A stretch of 53,048 bases of DNA, from contig CACYGB010000003.1 in NCBI GenBank assembly GCA_902773895.1, forward strand, positions 1 to 53,048, written 5' to 3'. This DNA comes from an uncultured Eubacteriales bacterium. GTDB lineage: Bacteria; Bacillota; Clostridia; Christensenellales; Aristaeellaceae. Of this stretch, positions 15,875 through 23,569 are shown one piece after another. The position numbers and the translations under genes were made by a program. The notes beneath the pieces are model-generated. The model ran no database searches and had not been told where the DNA came from. It worked only from the letters and a program-made list of their open reading frames with translations. Each line of letters begins with the position of its first letter. The first letter of the stretch is position 1.

Positions 15875-18509
15875 GCTTTTCCTCCTGCCGTTTTTGCTTC
15901 CACGCTTCTTTATACGCGCGCTCCACCGCGTTATCCGGTTTCAGCCGGTTGTTCTTTTCCAGAAACGCCGCGATGCTGCCCTGGGCAGCCGCCACCTCCC
16001 GGCGGAATTCCCGGGCTGACGTGCGCAGGGCGGCGTTACCCAGCGCGATCAACTGCTCCGGCCCGTCGGAGGTGGCCACCCGGATGCGGGCGTTGCCCTT
16101 GGCTTCATACGTCGTTTTTTCAATGAATGCGTCCGCCGTCTGGGTTTCCCGGGTGTAGATCACAAAAATATTGTGGTATTTTTCCGCCGATCCGGGGTTG
16201 CCCTGCACCTTGTAGGCGTCGAACACCAGGATCACGTTTTTCCCCGTCACACCGGCGAAATTGCACATCAGATCCGCCAGCTGCTTCCGGGCGAATTCCA
16301 TATGATCCCGAGCCAGGGCCTTCAGTTCGTCCCAGGCAAACAGCATGTTGTACCCGTCCACCAGCAGGATTTCCTTCTGCGTCGGCTCCTGTGCCTGGCC
16401 TGGGGCCGCGGCGGCGCTTTCCTTGCGCACCGGGGCGAACAGCTGCCGGGCCTTGGCCGGGCCGTAGGTGCGCTCAAAAATGGCCCGCAGCTCCTCGTCC
16501 TCCTCCGCCGTGCCGTGGTACTGCACCGTCGCCGCCGTCCGGACGGCGGTTTCCGTCTGTTCTTCCCGGCTCTCCTTTCGCAGCGGCAGATGCATATACT
16601 GCTCCACCTCGTTCCACTTGACGGTGAACCCCGCGCCGTGGCTGCAGAACACCGAGTCCGGGGTGTTGTACACGTCCCGTTCCGGATCATACTGCTTCAG
16701 CGCAATCACCTGATCCGCATTCCTGCAGGGCTGATACGCCAGGAAGGACGCGGTCATGCGGCCCCGGCCCCGGGTATAAACGCTGACCTGCCGCCCGTAT
16801 GACCCACACGCCGCCGCGGGAACCACCGCCGTCAGGCGGCGCAGGCCGCCGCCTGCTTCCTCCGGTGCGGCCAGATCAGCCCCCATCATGCTCAGATCGC
16901 TCATGGCGCGGCCCACGTTTTCCTCCGGCACCGTCAAATCCAGCGTCACATACGGCTCCAGCAGCACAGACTGCGCCTTCATCAGCCCCTGCCGCAGCGC
17001 ACGGTAGGTGGCCTGGCGGAAATCCCCGCCTTCGGTATGCTTCAGGTGCGCCTTCCCGTTCACCAAGGTGATGCGCATATCGGTGATGGGCGAGCCCGTC
17101 AATACGCCGGCATGCACCTTTTCCTTCAGGTGGGTCAGGATCAGCCGCTGCCAGTTCAGTGCCAGGTCGTCGGTGGAAACCGCCGTATCAAAGCACAGTC
17201 CGCTGCCCTGGGGAAGCGGCGACATAAGCAAATGCACCTCGGCGTAATGGCGCAGCGGCTCATAATGCCCCACGCCCTCCACCGCCGTACGGATGGTTTC
17301 CCGGTACAGCACGCTGCCCTCCGAAAAATCCGCCTGCAATCCGAACCGGTCCTGCAATTGGCGTTTGAGCACCTCCAGGTACACGTCCCCCATGGAATGG
17401 ATACGGATTTCGCGCTTGGCTTCTATATATTCCACCTGCATCAGCGGCTCTTCTTCCTCCAGGGCCCGCAGGCAATCCAGCGCGTAATGCAGGTCCGTCC
17501 CCGCGGGCAGCGTCAGGCGGCAGGCATAGCACGGCTGCAGCAGACGGTTCTTGTTTTCCTGCTCCACGCCCAGGCCGTCCCCCGGCAGCGAACGGCTCAG
17601 CCCCACCACGCAGCACAATTGTCCCGCCTCCGCCTGCTGCACGGCGGTGTATTTGGCCCCGGAATACAGCCGGATTTCCGCCGCTTTTTCCGCCCAGCTG
17701 CTTTCCTGATCGTCGCCTTTTTTCGTCAGCAGATCCCGCACCTTCAACTGGCCGCCGGTGATTTTCATGAACGTCAGCCTGGCCCCCTGCTGATCCCGGG
17801 CCACCTTGTACACCTGCGCGCCGAAATCCGCAGGCCAGTTCCGGGCCGGGTCATACCGGGCCAGGAAATCCAGCAGGCCTTCTACCCCCTCGTTCTGCAG
17901 GGCGGCGCCGAAAAAACAGGGAAACAGCCGCCGGGTGCGCACCAGTTGCTGGATGCGCGCATCCGGGATATGCCCCTCCCGCAAGTAATAGTCCAGGCTG
18001 GTTTCATCGCACAGGGCGATTTTTTCCTGGTCCTCTTCCGTAAAATCCACGATCCTGTCGGACAGCTGGCTGTTCAGCTGCGCAATCAGCGCTCCGCGGT
18101 CGCCGCTGAAACGGTCCATTTTGTTGACAAACAGGATCACCGGCATCCGGTTCTTTTCCAGCAGCGTCCACAGGGTGCGGGTATGGCTCTGTACGCCGTC
18201 GATGGCGCTGATCACCAGCACCGCCGCGTCCAGGATGCCCATCACCCGCTCCGTTTCCCCGGAAAAATCCGTATGCCCCGGCGTGTCCACCAGGGTGATC
18301 GGCGTCTTTTTCCAGGTCAGAAGCGCCTGCTTGGAAAAGATGGTGATGCCGCGCTCCTTCTCCATCCGGTCGGTGTCCAGAAACGCGTCGCCGTGATCCA
18401 CCCGACCTTGCCTGCGCACCGCCCCCGACAAAAACAGCATGGCTTCGGACAGCGTGGTTTTCCCGGCGTCCACATGCGCCGCCAGACCAAATACGGCTCC
18501 TTTCGCCAC
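15858..18509 (-). CDS. EF-G/Tet(M)-like translational GTPase fused to a YacP/Rae1-like NYN nuclease domain
   Basis: The 883-residue protein is longer than classical Tet(M)/EF-G-like ribosome protection proteins (about 640). Residues 1 to about 650 form a complete translational GTPase: G1 AHVDAGKTT (11-19), G3 DTPGH (75-79), G4 NKMD (129-132) and later EF-G-like domains. After a linker rich in Ala, Gln and Glu, residues 712 to about 850 form an NYN/PIN-like domain of the YacP family, with the acidic residues expected at the metal site at Asp718 (LLVDGYN), Asp764, Asp793 and Asp815. B. subtilis YacP (Rae1) cleaves mRNA in the ribosomal A site. The fusion suggests one protein that remodels ribosomes and cuts mRNA. 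Tetracycline resistance cannot be assumed. Confidence 0.88.
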   Translation of the reverse strand: MAKGAVFGLAAHVDAGKTTLSEAMLFLSGAVRRQGRVDHGDAFLDTDRMEKERGITIFSKQALLTWKKTPITLVDTPGHTDFSGETERVMGILDAAVLVISAIDGVQSHTRTLWTLLEKNRMPVILFVNKMDRFSGDRGALIAQLNSQLSDRIVDFTEEDQEKIALCDETSLDYYLREGHIPDARIQQLVRTRRLFPCFFGAALQNEGVEGLLDFLARYDPARNWPADFGAQVYKVARDQQGARLTFMKITGGQLKVRDLLTKKGDDQESSWAEKAAEIRLYSGAKYTAVQQAEAGQLCCVVGLSRSLPGDGLGVEQENKNRLLQPCYACRLTLPAGTDLHYALDCLRALEEEEPLMQVEYIEAKREIRIHSMGDVYLEVLKRQLQDRFGLQADFSEGSVLYRETIRTAVEGVGHYEPLRHYAEVHLLMSPLPQGSGLCFDTAVSTDDLALNWQRLILTHLKEKVHAGVLTGSPITDMRITLVNGKAHLKHTEGGDFRQATYRALRQGLMKAQSVLLEPYVTLDLTVPEENVGRAMSDLSMMGADLAAPEEAGGGLRRLTAVVPAAACGSYGRQVSVYTRGRGRMTASFLAYQPCRNADQVIALKQYDPERDVYNTPDSVFCSHGAGFTVKWNEVEQYMHLPLRKESREEQTETAVRTAATVQYHGTAEEDEELRAIFERTYGPAKARQLFAPVRKESAAAAPGQAQEPTQKEILLVDGYNMLFAWDELKALARDHMEFARKQLADLMCNFAGVTGKNVILVFDAYKVQGNPGSAEKYHNIFVIYTRETQTADAFIEKTTYEAKGNARIRVATSDGPEQLIALGNAALRTSAREFRREVAAAQGSIAAFLEKNNRLKPDNAVERAYKEAWKQKRQEEKHGQSV

Positions 18510-18628
18510 GGTATCCTCCTCCTTGCCTGTGTTTGCCTGATTATACCATATTTTTCTTCCGTCCGCTACCGCCCTTCCTTTGGAAAAACCGGGCTTTCAA
18601 AAAAGCACACAAAAAATGCCGGAGTAAC

Positions 18629-19097
18629 GGTGGGAGTACGCGGGGGCTTCTTCAGCCCCCGGACCCCCGAACCAGGACCCGCCGGGTCCTGGACCTGCCT
18701 TGGCGATGCTGCAAATTTGAAATAATAAGCAATATGCGCCTGAAACTTTCTGCATCGACAAGAGAGCTCCCGGGCAACAGAAAAGGCTGGGGATTTCCGA
18801 GAAAACAAGCGAGCTTGTTTTTCGGAAAATCTCCAGCCTTTTCCCTGTGCGCTTGCGCACAGGCGGGCCGGCAAAGCCGGCCTGCCCGGGAGCGGCATGT
18901 TTTCGTTCTCTTTGCTACTGCGGTACACCTGCTTGGGAAATAAGTCTTATACCATCCGCAAGTGGCGGGGTCCGGGGAGGAACCTCCTCCCCGGCGGGGT
19001 CTGGGGCAGCGCCCCGGCGTTCCCCATGCACCTGCGGTACACTGCCGGAAATTGCAGTCATGCCGCAGCGGGACTTTTGGCAGCGCCCCGGCGTTCC
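18629..19097 (-). repeat. Multi-hairpin interspersed element, copy A
   Basis: About 470 bases without a credible gene hold a series of hairpins: CGGGGGCT/AGCCCCCG (18641-18661), CCAGGACCC/GGGTCCTGG (18672-18692), a roughly 30-bp imperfect inverted repeat centred near 18812 (AAAAGGCTGGGG... with ...CCAGCCTTTT), CCTGTGCGC/GCGCACAGG, a GC-rich stem near 18863-18885, CCGGGGAGG/CCTCCCCGG near 18972-18992, and GGGGC/GCCCC near 19003-19014. The same hairpins in the same order, in inverse orientation, occur at 45993-46542. The element abuts the purB stop codon. Strand is given relative to purB transcription. Confidence 0.85.
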
Positions 19098-20537
19098 TCA
19101 CACCGTAATTTCCCGGGTTTTGACCTGCTCCTGCGCATACTGTGCCAGCAGCGGGTCCACCGTACCGCGGAGGTAATCCCGGGTCTGCAGGGCGGCGCAG
19201 CCGATGTAACGCTGCGGCTCCAGGGACGCGTTCAGCGTTTCCTCGTCCACCTGGAAGGCGGGGTCAGCGGCGATGCGGCTGACCAGATCGCACGGTTTTC
19301 CTTCCATTTTCACGGCGGCCGCGGCGGCCATGGAATGCTGCCGGATATGCTCATGCAGTTCCTGCCGGTCGCCGCCCCGGGCCGTAGCGTCCATCAGGAT
19401 ATTTTCGGTGGCCATGAAGGGCAATTCTTCCTGCAGATGCTTTTCGATCATCCGGTCGTACACCACCAGGCCGGAAGCGATATTCAGGTACAGCGCCAGC
19501 ACGGCGTCGCAGCACAGAAAGCCCTCCGCCAGGGACAGCCGGCGGTTGGCGCTGTCATCCAGCGTGCGTTCGAACCACTGCTCCGCGGCGGTCATGGCGC
19601 TGTTCTGGGCGTTGCTGATCAGGAAGCGGCTCAGCCCCGTCATGCGTTCGGACCGCATGGGATTGCGTTTGTAAGCCATGGCGGAGGAACCGATCTGGTT
19701 CTTTTCAAAGGGTTCCTCAATTTCTTTTTTGTGGGCCAGCAGGCGAATGTCGTTGGCAAATTTGTGCGCGCTCTGGCCGATCTGGGAAAGGGCGTTCAGG
19801 ATGCGGGAATCCGTTTTGCGGGAATACGTCTGGCCGGACACGGGCACGGCCCCGGCAAAGCCCATTTTTTCGGCGATGCGCGTATCCAGCAGCTTCACCT
19901 TTTCATAATCCCCCGAAAACAATTCCAGAAAACTGGCCTGTGTACCGGTGGTGCCCTTGCAGCCCAGGGGCTTGAGGGTGTCCAGGCAGAAATTGATTTC
20001 CTCCAGGTCCAGCGTCAGGTCGTTGAGCCACAGCGTAGCGCGCTTTCCCACGGTGGTGGGCTGGGCCGACTGGAAATGGGTGAAGGCCAGACAGGGCAGA
20101 TCGGCGTACCTGTCCGCAAAATCCCGGAGCGCCCGGATCACAGCCAGCAGCCTGCCCCGGATCAAATGCAGCGCGTCCCGCAGGATCAGGATGTCGGCGT
20201 TATCGCCCACATAGCAGCTGGTGGCGCCCCAATGAATGATGGGCCTGGCCGTGGGGCACTGGTCGCCCCAGGCGTGGATATGGGCCATCACGTCGTGCCG
20301 CAGCTTTTTTTCATAGGCAGCCGCCGCTTCAAAGTCAATATCCTCCGCGTGGGCCTTCATTTCGGCGATCTGCGCGTCGGTGACGGGCAGGCCCAGCTCC
20401 TGCTCCGATTCGGCCAGGATGATCCACAATTTGCGCCACAGGGAAAACTTGTTCTGTGCGGAAAACAGGAACTGCATTTCATCGCTGGCGTACCGGGTGG
20501 AAAAAGGGGAAAGATAGCGGGTGTTATCCTGGGGCAT
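19098..20537 (-). CDS. purB: Adenylosuccinate lyase
   Basis: The 479-residue enzyme of the fumarase/aspartase superfamily catalyses two purine steps: SAICAR to AICAR plus fumarate, and adenylosuccinate to AMP plus fumarate. The superfamily signature GSSAMAYKRNP (283-293) carries the catalytic serine loop; THFQSAQPTT (from 153) and GATS (104-107) are substrate loops. Length and C-terminal features fit the longer PurB type seen in many Clostridia. The start at 20537 (MPQDNTRYLSP) is chosen because GGAGGAGAACGCC precedes it. It follows the CofE-like gene, separated by a terminator hairpin, and repeat copy A begins right after its stop. Confidence 0.94.
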   Translation of the reverse strand: MPQDNTRYLSPFSTRYASDEMQFLFSAQNKFSLWRKLWIILAESEQELGLPVTDAQIAEMKAHAEDIDFEAAAAYEKKLRHDVMAHIHAWGDQCPTARPIIHWGATSCYVGDNADILILRDALHLIRGRLLAVIRALRDFADRYADLPCLAFTHFQSAQPTTVGKRATLWLNDLTLDLEEINFCLDTLKPLGCKGTTGTQASFLELFSGDYEKVKLLDTRIAEKMGFAGAVPVSGQTYSRKTDSRILNALSQIGQSAHKFANDIRLLAHKKEIEEPFEKNQIGSSAMAYKRNPMRSERMTGLSRFLISNAQNSAMTAAEQWFERTLDDSANRRLSLAEGFLCCDAVLALYLNIASGLVVYDRMIEKHLQEELPFMATENILMDATARGGDRQELHEHIRQHSMAAAAAVKMEGKPCDLVSRIAADPAFQVDEETLNASLEPQRYIGCAALQTRDYLRGTVDPLLAQYAQEQVKTREITV

Positions 20538-20568
20538 GGCGTTCTCCTCCTGTATATCAGCCATCAGA

Positions 20569-20600
20569 GAAAAACTCCCTGGTCTATCCGTCAGGGAGTT
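20569..20600 (-). terminator. Intrinsic terminator after the CofE-like gene
   Basis: On the minus strand AACTCCCTG (20600-20592) and CAGGGAGTT (20581-20573) form a 9-bp stem followed by TTTTCT. It lies 9 bases after the CofE-like stop and upstream of purB, so purB would need read-through or its own promoter. Confidence 0.75.
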
Positions 20601-20609
20601 GAATACAAT

Positions 20610-21356
20610 TTACTTCAGGGGCCTTATCAGGATCAGCGGGGTCAATTCGTCGCCCTGGCCGGAGGGGTTGTCCTGCATGGCGTCCTGGATCTCCTCGTCC
20701 GTCAGCGGGAAGCCGTCGCACTTGCCCAGCTGATCCCGCTGCAGGTCGTTGGCGTCCATCAGCACCACGGGGATGCCGGTTTGCTGGTATAATTCGTTGC
20801 ACAGCTCCACCGGGTTATCCGGGTTGATCAGGGCCATTTGCTTGTAAACGTCAAAGCTGGAGCGGAAATAGAAGCCGTCGATGCCGCCCACGCCTTTGCC
20901 GCACACCTTGTAGAACACGCCATGGATGCCAAAGGGCTTGGTCACCGCAGAGCAGAAAACCGCCAGCAGCACCCGGGGCAGACCGCACATATCGATGACC
21001 AGCTGCAGCTTGTAGGGCTCGTGCATCCCAACGCCGGTATGGTTGATGCCAGCAAAGCGCCACAGCAGATTGGCCCAGAAGCCGGGCTTCACCTCGTCCC
21101 GGGTTTTGACCGATTCCACGCACATGCACATCACCTTGGCGCCAAAGGACAGCACATCGCCTTCCTGATACAGGGGACGAACGTATTTTTCCACCAGTTC
21201 CTTCTGGCTTTCGCCGCGCTGGACGAAATGGGTCTGGATCGCGAAGCGGTCGTATTTCCGGCCGTTTTTGCCGGTGACGGTGCCGCGGTCAAAATATACG
21301 ACGCCGTTTTCCTCGCGGCGCTGGTCCTCCAGGTTCCGGGACGGAATGATGCCCAT
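20610..21356 (-). CDS. Coenzyme F420:L-glutamate ligase-like (CofE-family) protein
   Basis: The 248-residue protein resembles the CofE/FbiB-type gamma-glutamyl ligase domain. Supporting segments are the N-terminal RFAIQTHFVQRGE, the glycine-rich KVCGKGVGGIDGF and the conserved VVLMDANDLQRDQLG near the C-terminus. True CofE adds glutamates to coenzyme F420, which Clostridia are not known to make; Firmicute homologues are of unknown function and may ligate glutamate to another acceptor. The start at 21356 (MGIIPSRN) has GGAGG 7 bases upstream. A TTGACA-N18-TAGAAT promoter lies before it and a terminator after it, so it may be monocistronic. Confidence 0.75.
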   Translation of the reverse strand: MGIIPSRNLEDQRREENGVVYFDRGTVTGKNGRKYDRFAIQTHFVQRGESQKELVEKYVRPLYQEGDVLSFGAKVMCMCVESVKTRDEVKPGFWANLLWRFAGINHTGVGMHEPYKLQLVIDMCGLPRVLLAVFCSAVTKPFGIHGVFYKVCGKGVGGIDGFYFRSSFDVYKQMALINPDNPVELCNELYQQTGIPVVLMDANDLQRDQLGKCDGFPLTDEEIQDAMQDNPSGQGDELTPLILIRPLK

Positions 21357-21389
21357 GACAAAAACCTCCATCAAAGGAAAGGATGCCCT

Positions 21390-21419
21390 ATTCTACACCG
21401 TTTCCCGCATGTTTGTCAA
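21390..21419 (-). promoter_or_regulatory. Sigma-A promoter of the CofE-like gene
   Basis: On the minus strand TTGACA (21419-21414) and TAGAAT (21395-21390) are separated by 18 bases, about 34 bases before the start codon. Confidence 0.75.
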
Positions 21420-21450
21420 TCACGATCCGCAGGATCCACGGGAGGGAATT

Positions 21451-21678
21451 ATGAGCAGAAGCTATTGGTTGTTTTCCGCGCTGATTGCCGGGGTGATGCT
21501 GGCGCTTTGCCTGGTCAGCATCCGGGGAAACGAAAGCGGCCGGGGCGCCCGATGGCGAAGAAAACTGGCCGGGGCCTTTTTGCTATGCCTGGCTGGCGGC
21601 GTCCTGGGCGGCGTGGAAGCATTCAGCACCGTCACGGCCTGGACAAAGGAAGCGCCGCCGGCTTCCAGCTGCAGATAA
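21451..21678 (+). CDS. Small membrane protein or truncated gene (75 aa)
   Basis: This ORF begins with ATG 4 bases after GGGAGGG and encodes two hydrophobic segments (residues about 5-23, YWLFSALIAGVMLALCLVS, and 42-55, LAGAFLLCLAGGVLGG) separated by a basic loop. The last 20 residues or so are the antisense of the GerAC-like remnant on the other strand, so the original C-terminus was probably lost when the neighbouring deletion formed. I do not recognise it. It may be a live small membrane protein or the left-over 5' end of a larger one. Confidence 0.4.
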   Translation: MSRSYWLFSALIAGVMLALCLVSIRGNESGRGARWRRKLAGAFLLCLAGGVLGGVEAFSTVTAWTKEAPPASSCR

Positions 21679-22406
21679 TCCTCCTGATCGCCGGCCCCGG
21701 CGTGAACGGCCGGCGCCTTGATGGCCAGGTGAACGGAACCCTGCTGCTGATCCGCCGCCACCACAATGGCCAGCAATTCCTCTTCAAACTGGCGGTTGGC
21801 ACAGCCGGTCAGCAGCAGACAGCCCAGCAGCCGCAGCACCCGCAGAAACGTGCCGTAGGGCCAGCGCAGGGCGGTATCGTCCGGCGCGTGGAACAAATGC
21901 AGGAAGGCCGCCGGCATGACCAGCACCGCCGGCGCGTTGTCCATAGCCACCAGGATCTGCCCTTCATTCAGGAAGCTGACGGCCCGGTCCGGCCGTTCGG
22001 TCTGCACGGTCTGGGCCAGCAGGGACAGGGACTGATCCTCGATCAATTGCTCCAGCATCCCCAGGGAGGACACATAATCCACGTTGCAGCCGGCGATCCG
22101 GTTCCGCAGCGCGTCCAGGTTCTCCCGCCGGGCCACGCCGTCCAGGTACAGCAGGCAAAGGCGCGTGGGGATCAAGCGGCCCACCGTCATGCTTTCGCTG
22201 ATCAGGGCCGGGCTTTGCATCATGCGGCGGATCAATACGATGTTGTCCCGCAGGGATTCGTTGAATCCTTCGTGGGGCCCCATCCCCACCGTTTCGTTGA
22301 TGGGTTCCCCCGGCGCGCGGTGCGCAAACCCCTTCACATCCGCCGCCAGCGCCCGGACGGATTGCAGATCCCGGCGGAAATCCCCCGTCAGCACCGTGTC
22401 GATCAC
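21462..22406 (-). pseudogene. Chimeric remnant of a GerA-type germinant receptor (GerAA N-terminus joined to GerAC)
   Basis: Read from GTG 22406 (GGAGGG 5 bases upstream), residues 1 to about 195 match the cytoplasmic N-terminal domain of a GerAA/SpoVAF-type protein, including GPHEGFNESLRDNI, VGRLIPTRLCLLYLDG and, at the end, YGTFLRVLRLLG, where transmembrane segment 1 should begin. In frame, the sequence then becomes LLLTGCANRQFEEELLAIVV, the lipobox and N-terminus of a GerAC lipoprotein. The GerAA membrane domain and all of GerAB are missing. About 70 residues later GerAC identity stops and the frame runs antisense to the small membrane ORF. The product cannot be a functional receptor. Recombination between leucine-coding stretches could have made the junction near 21820. 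Confidence 0.75.
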
Positions 22407-22443
22407 GGAATCCCTCCTGTCTTTTTCCCTCCTCCCAGTATGC

Positions 22444-22503
22444 AAAAAAAGGCCGCCGGTTATGCGTTTTCCCTTTGCCCGGAAAAAAACGCGGCCCGGC
22501 GGC
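22444..22503 (-). terminator. Possible terminator after the chromate transporter genes
   Basis: On the minus strand GCCGCCGG and CCGGCGGC can form an 8-bp stem around a loop of about 40 bases, followed by C and seven T residues. The long loop makes this only a candidate. Confidence 0.4.
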
Positions 22504-22506
22504 AGT

Positions 22507-23037
22507 TTACCCCAGGATCAGACCCAGCCCGGCGGCCAGGGCGATGGTTTTGGGAACGCTCCAGCGGAATTTCAGCAGCGTCAGCAGGGACGCGGCGCCG
22601 ATCAGAACCATTTGCCAGGAAATCCCCAGCAGGGGACCGGCGTAGTTTTCGATGCTCTGCTGGATGATCACCGCGCCGATCATGCCGATACAAATGGGCC
22701 GGATGCCGTACATGGCGTGGGCCAGGTACCGGCTTTCCTGGAATTTTTTCAGGAACATGGCCGCCGCCAGGCACACCGTCAGCGACGGCACCATGACGCC
22801 CGCGGAGGCTGCCAGCGCCCCGAAAAAGCCGGCGGTGCGGCTGCCGGCGAAGGTAGCGCAGTTCAGGCCCACCGGCCCCGGGGTCATTTCCGCGATGGCC
22901 ACGATGTCCGCCACCTCCCGGGCGGTCATCCACCCGTGGGACAGCATTTGCTCGTGGATCAGGGGGATCATGCTCAGGCCGCCGAAGCTGGTGAACCCGA
23001 TCATCAGGAAGGAAAAGAACAGTTCAAGATACAGCAT
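22507..23037 (-). CDS. Chromate transporter, half-size ChrA subunit
   Basis: The 176-residue membrane protein is one half of the short-chain (SCHR) ChrA type, in which two homologous halves are encoded separately and act as a pair. The family segments GFTSFGGLSMIPLIHEQ and AEMTPGPVGLNCATFAG (with the conserved Pro-Gly-Pro) are present, followed by several hydrophobic helices. It overlaps the preceding chromate gene by 14 bases, with GGAGGG inside that gene. ChrA proteins export chromate or related oxyanions; physiological substrates in anaerobes are often unknown. Confidence 0.9.
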   Translation of the reverse strand: MLYLELFFSFLMIGFTSFGGLSMIPLIHEQMLSHGWMTAREVADIVAIAEMTPGPVGLNCATFAGSRTAGFFGALAASAGVMVPSLTVCLAAAMFLKKFQESRYLAHAMYGIRPICIGMIGAVIIQQSIENYAGPLLGISWQMVLIGAASLLTLLKFRWSVPKTIALAAGLGLILG

Positions 23038-23569
23038 GCTTTCCCTCCATCCAGATCAGGCCCAGCGCCGCCCCCAGCAGCACCACCAGGACAGTGTTAA
23101 CAGGCGTGAACAGGCACAGCGCCAGGCCAAGTACGGCCACGGCGTAGCAAAAGCCGTCCTTCATGCCGGCTTTGAACAGCTTCAGCAGCGCGCTGAGGAT
23201 AATGGGCACCACCGCGGCGCGCACGCCGGCCATGGCCCGGGCGGCCAGCGGATGATCCTTCACCAGGCCGTACAGCGCGGTCACCCCGATCATGATCAGA
23301 AACGGCGGCAGCACCACGCCGCCCAGCGCGGCCGCGGCGCCCAGGAACCCGGCCATCCGGTAGCCGAAAAGCACACTGACGTTGCCGATCATCAGCCCCG
23401 GCAGCGAGCGGCCCACCGAGGTGAAATCCAGCAATTCTTCCTCATTGATCCAGCGCTTCTTTTCCACAAATTCCTTCTGCATCTGGGCCACAATGCTCCA
23501 GCCTCCGCCGAAGGTGACGAAGCCGAACTTGAAAAACGTCCAGAAAATTTCCCGTCTGCTGTGCTTCAT
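23024..23569 (-). CDS. Chromate transporter, half-size ChrA subunit
   Basis: The 181-residue partner half starts at 23569 (MKHSRREIF), with GGGAGG 5 bases upstream. The repeated motif FKFGFVTFGGGWSIVAQMQKEF and VGRSLPGLMIGNVSVLFGY correspond to the duplicated ChrA segments. It overlaps the GH43 gene upstream by 4 bases and the second half downstream by 14 bases, so all three are translationally coupled in one transcript. The pairing with a sugar enzyme is unusual and the coupling may simply reflect compaction. Confidence 0.9.
   Translation of the reverse strand: MKHSRREIFWTFFKFGFVTFGGGWSIVAQMQKEFVEKKRWINEEELLDFTSVGRSLPGLMIGNVSVLFGYRMAGFLGAAAALGGVVLPPFLIMIGVTALYGLVKDHPLAARAMAGVRAAVVPIILSALLKLFKAGMKDGFCYAVAVLGLALCLFTPVNTVLVVLLGAALGLIWMEGKHAVS

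Noticed and set aside
15858..18509. Calling this gene a tetracycline resistance determinant
   Set aside because: Similarity to Tet(M)-type proteins covers the GTPase family as a whole. The extra nuclease domain and chromosomal context without mobility genes argue for a housekeeping ribosome factor.
17037..18725. A 562-codon open frame on the plus strand opposite the GTPase-NYN gene
   Set aside because: It mirrors the codon bias of the true gene on the other strand and has low-complexity His/Gln/Arg content.
18781..18845. CRISPR-like repeat in the long palindrome
   Set aside because: It is one imperfect inverted repeat, not a series of direct repeats with spacers.
18629..19097. An insertion sequence or transposase remnant in the repeat
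   Set aside because: No frame in either copy encodes a recognisable transposase fragment, and I saw no target-site duplication at the ends.
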